A stretch of 5,876 bases of DNA from Hyphomicrobiales bacterium. GTDB lineage: Bacteria; Pseudomonadota; Alphaproteobacteria; Rhizobiales; Beijerinckiaceae. The stretch spans positions 1 through 5,876 of the forward strand of contig JAQGKN010000600.1 in NCBI GenBank assembly GCA_028290085.1, written 5' to 3'. The stretch's first letter is position 1. Every line of letters starts with the position of its first letter. Positions 1-4,381 of the stretch are shown piece after piece. Under the pieces are notes generated by a model. It was given only the letters and a program-made list of their open reading frames with translations, was not told the origin of the DNA and did no database searches. Made by a program: the position numbers and the translations under genes.

Positions 1-1145
1 CCTGCCACCATCAGAAAATCCTGGTTATCGACGACCAGATAGCCTTCTGCGGCGGCGGCGATTTCGCGATGGGTCGCTGGGACACACATCATCATCACGA
101 CAGCGAACCGGCTCGGCGACTGCCTGCGTCCGGCAAGCCCTATCCGCCGCGCCATGACGTGATGATGATGGTTGAAGGCCCGGCCGCTCGCGCGCTCGGA
201 GATCTCGGCCGCCAGCGCTGGCATGATTCGACGGGTCAAATTCTCCCGCACACGGACGAACAGACCGAGAGCGCTAACGGCCCCTCGATCTGCTGGCCCG
301 ATCACGTTACGGCCGATATAGGGCCAACCGATATCGCCATCTCCCGCACGCGTCAGGCGCGCAAGGGCACGCAAGCTGTTCGCGAGAACGAGCGTCTGCA
401 TCTGGCCGCAATCGCCGCGGCGCGCGATGTCATCTATTTGGAAAATCAGTATTTCGCGTCAGCGTCCATCGGCAGGGCCTTATCCGCGCGCCTTCAGGAA
501 GAGCGCGGCCCGGAGGTGGTCGTCGTGACCTCCCCGACGAGCGCCGGCCTGATCGACCGCACTATCATGGACAGCGCGCGGGAGGCCCTGCTGGCGAGAT
601 TGCGTGCCGCCGACCTGTATGGGCGCTTTCACGCCTTCGCCGCCCGCACGGAGCGCGGCGATTGCGTGATCGTTCATTCCAAGGTCACGATCATCGACGA
701 CGTACTGCTGCGCGTCGGCTCTGCCAACCTGAACAATCGCTCCTTCGGCTTCGATACGGAGTGCGACATCGCGATTGAAGGAGATGTGGGCGATGCCCGT
801 TGCGTCAATCGCGCCTCGATCGCAGCCTTCCGAAATCGCCTGATCGGTCACTTCCTCGGCTGCACGGCCGATGACATGGCACAAGCATTGACGGCCCATC
901 GCAGCCTCGCACGTGCAATTCATGCGTTGGGCGGAGGAGCCGATGGTCGACTTCGACCTTTCACGCACCGCAGCCCAAGCCTGTTTTCGGCCTTCGTGGC
1001 GCGTTGGCACCTGGGGGATCCCTTCGATATCACGGATGCGTGGCGCCCATGGCGCCGCGCCGCCGCCCGTCGCAAGATCGACTTGCCGCCACTCCGCGGC
1101 GTCTCTGCCTACGCCGCGCCGGGAACCTGCGACCCCTCAGCGTGA
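1..1145 (+). CDS. Phospholipase D-like protein (two HKD motifs), 5'-truncated by the window edge
   Basis: The reading frame is open from base 3, upstream of the first ATG at 69, and the residues before that ATG already form the first catalytic motif, so the gene begins before the window. About 380 C-terminal residues are visible. HKD motif 1 is HQKILVID at visible residues 3-10, followed by the usual GG-x-D segment. A conserved ENQYF segment lies near 444-458. HKD motif 2 is HSKVTIID starting at base 675, followed by GSANLNNRS. In the PLD superfamily the two HKD motifs form one active site that hydrolyses or transfers phosphodiester head groups, normally phospholipids. The RWDT and ENQYF segments resemble the PLD1/2-like bacterial phospholipases more than short nucleases such as Nuc, but substrate is inferred. 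A natural His4 run follows RWDT. No membrane segment is visible in this part. The 3' end overlaps the convergent EEP gene by 37 bp. Family assignment is firm; substrate and cell location are not. Confidence 0.95.
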   Translation, partial: CHHQKILVIDDQIAFCGGGDFAMGRWDTHHHHDSEPARRLPASGKPYPPRHDVMMMVEGPAARALGDLGRQRWHDSTGQILPHTDEQTESANGPSICWPDHVTADIGPTDIAISRTRQARKGTQAVRENERLHLAAIAAARDVIYLENQYFASASIGRALSARLQEERGPEVVVVTSPTSAGLIDRTIMDSAREALLARLRAADLYGRFHAFAARTERGDCVIVHSKVTIIDDVLLRVGSANLNNRSFGFDTECDIAIEGDVGDARCVNRASIAAFRNRLIGHFLGCTADDMAQALTAHRSLARAIHALGGGADGRLRPFTHRSPSLFSAFVARWHLGDPFDITDAWRPWRRAAARRKIDLPPLRGVSAYAAPGTCDPSA

Positions 1146-1876
1146 AGCTCGAATTCCACCACCAGAGGAAGGTGATCGGAAGCGACGCGGGTCACTTCCG
1201 TGCGGATCACCTCAACGCTGCGCACTGTTACGGCTCCGCGCGTAAATACATGGTCGATCCGTAGCACCGGGAACCCTGCGGGGAACGTCGGCTTGGGCTT
1301 TCCCATCCCCGGTGCGCGTTGCGCATCGTTCATGCGCCGCGACAGCCGCCCATAGACCCGCGAGCGCGGCACGAGATTGAAGTCGCCGACCAGCGCCACT
1401 GGCCCGGTGCAATCGGCCCGGCCGATCCATTCGGGACCAAACAGCGCATCCGTCTGCGTGCGCCGCTCGCGAGCGACCAGCGAGAGATGCGTGTTGACGA
1501 CCTGCAGCGACATGCCGCCCGCCTCGATTTGCGCCCACAACGCTCCGCGCGGCTCCAGCGTGCGCAGGCCCGGACGTCCCGGCAACCGGCCCGTGTGCAT
1601 AAGTTTGGACGGCAGTGTCGTCAGGATCGCATCGCCGTAGAGTTCCTCGAGCACGCGCACCGCCGGATTGAAATGCGAGTTCATGCCCAGAGCCCGCGCA
1701 ATCTCGTCAGCCTGATCGACGAGACCCGTGCGCTTGCGCAAGACATCGACCTCCTGAAGCGCGACGACATCAGGTCGCGCCTGCCCGATCACCTCGGCGA
1801 TTCGCTGCGGGGAGATGCGTCCATCGACACCGAGGCATCGATGAACATTCCAGGTGAGAAGGCGAATGACGGTCAC
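1109..1876 (-). CDS. Endonuclease/exonuclease/phosphatase (EEP) family protein
   Basis: This complete 255-residue protein has the metal-dependent EEP (DNase I/exonuclease III-like) motifs in order: TWNVH at 8-12, LQEVD at 40-44 (the metal-binding Glu is E42), NTHLSL at 128-133, GDFN at 164-167, RIDHVF at 206-211 and SDHLPLV at 233-239. All expected catalytic residues are present. The family cleaves phosphodiester or phosphomonoester bonds in nucleic acids or lipids such as sphingomyelin and phosphoinositides; the substrate cannot be read from the sequence. There is no signal peptide, so it is probably cytoplasmic. The start is GTG at 1876, which places the first beta strand directly at the N terminus; only a weak AGG at 1882-1884 serves as ribosome binding site. 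An ATG at 1880-1878 is in another frame and hits a stop at once. The gene converges on and overlaps the PLD gene, and diverges from the proline-rich gene. EEP next to PLD suggests a shared role in phosphodiester or lipid turnover, as inference. Confidence 0.94.
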   Translation of the reverse strand: MTVIRLLTWNVHRCLGVDGRISPQRIAEVIGQARPDVVALQEVDVLRKRTGLVDQADEIARALGMNSHFNPAVRVLEELYGDAILTTLPSKLMHTGRLPGRPGLRTLEPRGALWAQIEAGGMSLQVVNTHLSLVARERRTQTDALFGPEWIGRADCTGPVALVGDFNLVPRSRVYGRLSRRMNDAQRAPGMGKPKPTFPAGFPVLRIDHVFTRGAVTVRSVEVIRTEVTRVASDHLPLVVEFELHAEGSQVPGAA

Positions 1877-1923
1877 GCATACCTGCTGAATAGGAGAGGC
1901 CGCTCACGCGGAGCGCGTTCGAC

Positions 1924-1948
1924 AACGCCAACCCTCACCGGACGTTCA
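1924..1948 (-). promoter_or_regulatory. Candidate EcfG-type (general stress) promoter for the EEP gene
   Basis: Read on the minus strand this is TGAAC, a 16-base spacer, then CGTT. The alphaproteobacterial EcfG consensus is GGAAC-N16/17-CGTT, so eight of nine core bases match; the first G of the -35 is replaced by T. Transcription would start near 1917, leaving a leader of about 40 bases before the GTG at 1876. The single mismatch in the -35 element makes this a moderate call. Confidence 0.38.
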
Positions 1949-1962
1949 ACGCCTCGCAAACA

Positions 1963-1987
1963 GGAACCTCGCGCCGGAAGCGCGGTT
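1963..1987 (+). promoter_or_regulatory. Candidate EcfG-type promoter for the proline-rich gene
   Basis: This reads GGAAC (1963-1967), 16 bases, then GGTT (1984-1987). It has a perfect -35 and one mismatch in the CGTT -10. It also fits the looser GGAAC-N18/19-TT form described for rhizobial RpoE2. The predicted transcription start near 1995 leaves about 30 bases before the ATG at 2025. It lies back to back with the EEP promoter candidate, 14 bases away and on the opposite strand. Confidence 0.42.
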
Positions 1988-2012
1988 GACCCACGACTTT
2001 GCCCATAGCTTG

Positions 2013-2018
2013 AAAGGA
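2013..2018 (+). promoter_or_regulatory. Ribosome binding site fixing the start of the proline-rich gene
   Basis: AAAGGA lies six bases before the ATG at 2025. It favours this ATG over an in-frame TTG at 1986, which has no such site and would add 13 residues. The TTG also sits on the predicted -10 element. Confidence 0.7.
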
Positions 2019-2024
2019 AACGAT

Positions 2025-2249
2025 ATGCCCGACATGCCAAAGCCGCCGGGAACAGCACCCGGCCAACCCGGCGATACGCCCACCTATCCGCCCGTTCCAC
2101 CGGGCCCAGAGGAGCCGCCGGTGACCCCGCCCGAGGTGCAACCCGTGCCCGTGACGGACCCCACCCCTGAACCCCTAGGTATTCCTCCGACGGTACCGCC
2201 GAGCGTTCCTCCGGGGCCAGAGGCACCCGAGATACCCGCCACGATGTAA
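2025..2249 (+). CDS. Small proline-rich acidic protein, function unknown
   Basis: The protein has 74 residues, of which 30 are proline. It is acidic (nine Asp/Glu, one Lys) and lacks Cys, Trp, His, Arg and Phe. There is no signal peptide, membrane segment or recognisable domain. A near-repeat is visible: VPPGPEEP near residues 24-31 and VPPGPEAP near 61-68. It should be extended or disordered, possibly polyproline II in part. The start is chosen by the AAAGGA site six bases upstream and by the MPDMP N terminus. Similar short proline-rich hypotheticals occur in Hyphomicrobiales as far as I recall, but I cannot assign a function. Three Pro-Pro-Gly tripeptides predict slow translation without elongation factor EF-P. 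It diverges from the EEP gene and has its own candidate EcfG promoter. It is probably real given the ribosome binding site and strong compositional bias, but low-complexity proline coding can also arise by chance in GC-rich DNA. Confidence 0.75.
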   Translation: MPDMPKPPGTAPGQPGDTPTYPPVPPGPEEPPVTPPEVQPVPVTDPTPEPLGIPPTVPPSVPPGPEAPEIPATM

Positions 2250-2292
2250 TGGGAATGTGTCCGAGCATGGATCTTTCCCGCCGAAAGGCAGA

Positions 2293-2406
2293 ATGAAACG
2301 TATTTTCTGGGAAGCAGGAGCAACCATCGTGCCGCGCGTCGCGCTGGCAGGAAACGGTCCCTGGAGGCGGGCGTCAATCGCGCGGCCTGCCAGTCAGAAT
2401 CTCTGA
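2293..2406 (+). CDS. Doubtful small ORF (37 codons) in the gap between the proline-rich and SWIB genes
   Basis: An ATG at 2293 is preceded by AAAGG four bases upstream and opens a 37-codon frame ending in TGA at 2404-2406. The product is basic (several Arg, one Lys) with a mildly hydrophobic middle and no recognisable motif. It ends just before the terminator hairpin at 2415-2449. Most of the frame is covered by nested inverted repeats, so the stretch may instead be a structured RNA or plain spacer. The only support is the ribosome-binding-like sequence, so confidence is low. Confidence 0.18.
   Translation: MKRIFWEAGATIVPRVALAGNGPWRRASIARPASQNL
2331..2393. repeat. Two nested-order 8-bp inverted repeats (potential stem-loops)
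   Basis: GCCGCGCG at 2331-2338 is the exact reverse complement of CGCGCGGC at 2379-2386. CTGGCAGG at 2344-2351 is the exact reverse complement of CCTGCCAG at 2386-2393. The two pairings interlock rather than nest, so they would form alternative or pseudoknot-like structures in RNA. No T-run follows, so it is not an intrinsic terminator. In DNA this GC-rich some chance pairing is expected. Confidence 0.35.
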
Positions 2407-2414
2407 ACGAAAGA

Positions 2415-2449
2415 GCCGGGCGCGGCGGACAGGAGGTCCGGCGCCCGGC
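2415..2449 (-). terminator. Rho-independent terminator of the SWIB gene
   Basis: GCCGGGCGC at 2415-2423 pairs perfectly with GCGCCCGGC at 2441-2449. Inside it, CGGAC (2426-2430) pairs with GTCCG (2436-2440), leaving a five-base loop and a two-base bulge. Read leftward, the hairpin begins about 15 bases after the SWIB stop codon and is followed by a T-rich tail (TCTTTCGTT). The rightward side lacks a convincing T-run, so it acts mainly for the minus strand. Confidence 0.85.
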
Positions 2450-2463
2450 ATTGAGTCTTGATA

Positions 2464-2763
2464 TCAGACAGCCTTCAGATGAGCAGCAAGGTGCTTGTTC
2501 ATTTCGAACATGGTCACCTTCTTCTTGCCGAACACGTGCTCGAGCTTGTCGTCGGCGAGGATCTCACGCTTGTTCTCGGGGTTCTGCAGGTTGTTCTTCT
2601 TGATATATTCCCAGACCTTGCTGACCACTTCAGAGCGGGCCAGAGGATCGGCGCCGACGACGGCCGCCAATTCCTTCGAGGGCTGCAACGGCTTCATGAA
2701 AGCGGAATTCGCCTTGGGCGCTGCCTTGCTCTCGCTGGTGGAATCGGCCGGTTTCTTCGCCAT
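2464..2763 (-). CDS. SWIB/MDM2 domain protein
   Basis: The complete protein has 99 residues. Residues 1-22 form a Lys/Ala/Ser-rich, probably flexible basic tail. Residues ~23-98 form a single SWIB/MDM2 fold, with hallmark segments VVSKVWEYIKKNNL, KREILADDKL and FGKKKVTMFEMNKHL. In eukaryotes SWIB domains occur in SWI/SNF (BAF60) chromatin-remodelling subunits; bacterial copies are known in Chlamydiae, where some are fused to topoisomerase I, and in many Proteobacteria. The role of stand-alone bacterial SWIB proteins is not well established; nucleoid or DNA-associated protein binding is a reasonable inference. The start is fixed by GGAGG five bases before the ATG; the frame stays open upstream to 3054, but those residues look non-coding. 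The gene is monocistronic, with its own candidate EcfG promoter and a strong terminator. Confidence 0.95.
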   Translation of the reverse strand: MAKKPADSTSESKAAPKANSAFMKPLQPSKELAAVVGADPLARSEVVSKVWEYIKKNNLQNPENKREILADDKLEHVFGKKKVTMFEMNKHLAAHLKAV

Positions 2764-2768
2764 GGGTG

Positions 2769-2773
2769 CCTCC
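2769..2773 (-). promoter_or_regulatory. Ribosome binding site fixing the SWIB start
   Basis: On the minus strand GGAGG lies five bases before the ATG at 2763. It decides against upstream in-frame starts that would extend the protein to about 196 residues. Confidence 0.85.
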
Positions 2774-2778
2774 GTGGA

Positions 2779-2803
2779 AACGTTGAATGATGGGAACGTT
2801 GAA
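2779..2803. repeat. Direct repeat AACGTTGAA x2 in the SWIB leader
   Basis: AACGTTGAA occurs at 2779-2787 and again at 2795-2803, with a 16-bp period. Each copy contains the palindrome AACGTT. Both lie between the predicted SWIB transcription start (near 2826) and its ribosome binding site, so they would be in the mRNA leader as UUCAACGUU. They could be a protein binding site or a chance duplication. Confidence 0.45.
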
Positions 2804-2833
2804 CAAAACGGGCGAGCCGCTACGTCCCGGCTG

Positions 2834-2859
2834 AACGGGTAACGAGCAACTCTCGTTCC
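2834..2859 (-). promoter_or_regulatory. EcfG-type (general stress response) promoter of the SWIB gene
   Basis: On the minus strand this reads GGAAC, a 17-base spacer, then CGTT. All nine core bases match the EcfG consensus GGAAC-N16/17-CGTT used by the PhyR-NepR-EcfG general stress response of Alphaproteobacteria. Transcription would start near 2826, giving a leader of about 63 bases. The orientation and distance are right, and no competing sigma-70 promoter is evident nearby. Confidence 0.62.
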
Positions 2860-2931
2860 GCATCTGCACCTTTTCAGCCAAGGATGCAACGCAGATGAAC
2901 CTAGAGCACGGTCCTTACAGGGGAGAACTCG

Positions 2932-3003
2932 ATGATTTCGCAGAAAACGCCCTCTCAGACGCAGGCCACGTCTCAGCCAGACCCCAGCGTGATCGGCACG
3001 TGA
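2932..3003 (+). CDS. Possible microprotein (23 codons), function unknown
   Basis: An ATG at 2932 is preceded by GGGGAG about seven bases upstream, a good Shine-Dalgarno-like site, and the frame ends with TGA at 3001-3003. The predicted 23-residue product is polar (Gln, Ser, Thr and Pro-rich), has no membrane segment, and matches nothing I recognise. It lies on the same strand as the GT87 gene, 103 bp upstream, and could be a leader ORF for it. The evidence is only the start context; a frame this short is common by chance. Confidence 0.28.
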   Translation: MISQKTPSQTQATSQPDPSVIGT

Positions 3004-3106
3004 AAGCCCCTGCGAAATCTTGAGCTGTTCGGCATTGCAGGCGCTGTCAGGCATTCGTTAGCGCGCTTGGGCTAAATTGCAGGCAAGCCCTCCTGCCCGG
3101 CGCGTC

Positions 3107-4369
3107 ATGACCCGAACCGATCGATCAAACAGCCGTCTCACCGCACTCGACAGCGCGCTCGCCGGCGGTGGCTGGCTCAGCCTTCAGCGTCTTACCGTCT
3201 ATTCGGCCATGCTGGTCGGGGGGTATCTCACAGCCTTCGTCGTGCTGATTGCAACGCGCAACGGTGTGCTCGATACGGCAGGGCGGCCTATCGCAACCGA
3301 TTTCTCAATGATCTGGACAGCCGGGCGCGCGGTCCTCGCCGGGCATCCGGAGGCGCCCTTTTCCATCGCGCGACACGGCGCCATGATGCGCGACTTTTTC
3401 GGACCGGATGTGGGCCTGACACCCTGGCACTACCCGCCCTATTTCCTCCCAGTCGCCGCCCTCCTGGCTACGCTGCCCTATTTCTGGGCGCTGGCAATCT
3501 GGCTCGGCCCCACCTTCGGGCTCTACCTGGTCTCCGTTCTCGCGGCGCTGGGCAAAAGGCTTGCGCCCCGCTGGCAGGTCGCCCTTGTTGCCGCCGCCTC
3601 CCCTGCCGTCTTCGTGAACGCGGGGCACGGCCAAAACGGCTTCCTGACCGCCTTTTTGTTCGCAACGGGAACGCTGCAGCTGCAGCGGCGGCCTTGGCTC
3701 GCCGGCTCCCTGTTCGCGCTGCTCTCCTACAAGCCGCAATTCATGCTTGTGCTGCCTGTCGCATTGCTGGCCGGGCGCCACTGGAAAGCGATTGCTGCGG
3801 GATGCATGACGTGGCTGGCGATGACGCTGGCGCTTTACGCTTGGCTGGGAGCCTCGCCCTGGCTCGCCTTTTTCGACAGTCTGCCGGAGACCCGCAGATT
3901 GACGCTCGAACTCGGAGCGACCGGCTGGGAAAAGATCCAGACGGTCTTCGCGGCCGTGCGCCTTATCGGCGGCCCCATCCAACTCGCCTACGCGGTGCAG
4001 GTTCTGACGACCGCCGTCGTTCTCATCGTGCTTGCGCGCCTCTGGACTTCGGCTGCCGACCCGCGACTGAAAGGTGCGGCCTTGATGATCGCCGCCCTCG
4101 TGTCGACGCCCTATAGCGTCGATTACGACATGGTGCTGCTGACCCCCGCGATAGCGCTGGCCGTGTCCTACGCGCTCGAAAAAGGCTTTGTGCCCTACGA
4201 AATTAGCCTTCTGGCGCTCGTCTGGCTGACACCGCTTCTGGCTCGGACTGTCGCCGGCGCGCTCTCGCTGCCTATGGGCCCAGCCGTGGAAATCCTGTTC
4301 TTTGCCTGGATCGTCAGGCGAAGCCGGGAGCAGGGCGCGGGGATTCCCGTCGGCCCCGTCCCGGCTTGA
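3107..4369 (+). CDS. GT87 / DUF2029 family polyprenyl-phosphate-dependent membrane glycosyltransferase
   Basis: From the ATG at 3107 the protein has 420 residues and is highly hydrophobic, with roughly ten transmembrane segments; the first spans about 29-50. Family-like features are the ATDFSMIWTAGRAVLAG segment (D65 in the first extracytoplasmic loop is the likely catalytic base), YPPYFLP at 109-115, a GHGQNGFLTA loop, a KPQFMLVLP segment, and STPYSVDYDM near the C-terminal third. GT87 enzymes, of which mycobacterial PimE is the characterised example, have the GT-C fold and transfer mannose or another sugar from a polyprenyl-phosphate donor on the outer face of the inner membrane. The acceptor here is unknown; envelope lipid or polysaccharide is inferred. 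The frame extends to a TTG at 3077, but the ATG is preferred, although neither has a clear ribosome binding site. It ends 12 bp from the convergent binding-protein gene. The family call is firm; the start is uncertain. Confidence 0.88.
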   Translation: MTRTDRSNSRLTALDSALAGGGWLSLQRLTVYSAMLVGGYLTAFVVLIATRNGVLDTAGRPIATDFSMIWTAGRAVLAGHPEAPFSIARHGAMMRDFFGPDVGLTPWHYPPYFLPVAALLATLPYFWALAIWLGPTFGLYLVSVLAALGKRLAPRWQVALVAAASPAVFVNAGHGQNGFLTAFLFATGTLQLQRRPWLAGSLFALLSYKPQFMLVLPVALLAGRHWKAIAAGCMTWLAMTLALYAWLGASPWLAFFDSLPETRRLTLELGATGWEKIQTVFAAVRLIGGPIQLAYAVQVLTTAVVLIVLARLWTSAADPRLKGAALMIAALVSTPYSVDYDMVLLTPAIALAVSYALEKGFVPYEISLLALVWLTPLLARTVAGALSLPMGPAVEILFFAWIVRRSREQGAGIPVGPVPA

Positions 4370-4381
4370 AGCGCGGCGCTC

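Larger units (their letters stand above)
2764..3106. other. Intergenic region between the divergent SWIB and GT87 genes
   Basis: This 343-bp stretch holds the SWIB ribosome binding site, the AACGTTGAA repeat pair and the EcfG-like promoter (2834-2859) on its left side. A doubtful 23-codon ORF lies at 2932-3003. Between 3004 and 3106 I see no convincing promoter, hairpin or ribosome binding site, although the promoter of the GT87 gene should be here. Confidence 0.6.

Noticed and set aside
87..98. His4 run resembling an engineered affinity tag in the PLD gene
   Set aside because: It is only four residues, internal, and sits at a position where this PLD group normally has polar or His residues after RWDT; nothing else suggests cloning vector sequence.
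480..1010. Minus-strand 176-codon ORF opposite the PLD gene
   Set aside because: It is fully antisense to the PLD coding frame carrying HKD motif 2, with no ribosome binding site or recognisable domain.
1319..2008. Long plus-strand ORF of 229 codons opposite the EEP gene
   Set aside because: It is antisense to a complete EEP protein with all catalytic motifs. Its product is Arg-rich with no domain, typical of a shadow frame in GC-rich DNA.
1873..2268. Minus-strand 131-codon ORF spanning the proline-rich gene and the intergenic promoter region
   Set aside because: It is antisense to the proline-rich frame, overlaps both candidate promoters, and its product is an Arg/Gly/Ala-rich shadow. Its stop overlaps the EEP start region by coincidence.
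2764..3054. N-terminal extension of the SWIB protein to 196 residues
   Set aside because: The frame is open, but the GGAGG before the ATG at 2763, the exact promoter match inside the extension, and the loss of SWIB-like composition upstream all favour the 99-residue form.
3062..3082. Possible RpoN (-24/-12) promoter before the GT87 gene
   Set aside because: GG and GC elements are present around TTGGGC and TTGC, but their spacing is two bases too short and the -24 sequence is poor.
3305..3982. Minus-strand 225-codon ORF opposite the GT87 gene
   Set aside because: The product is a low-complexity Arg/Gly/Gln/Glu-rich shadow of a hydrophobic membrane protein frame.
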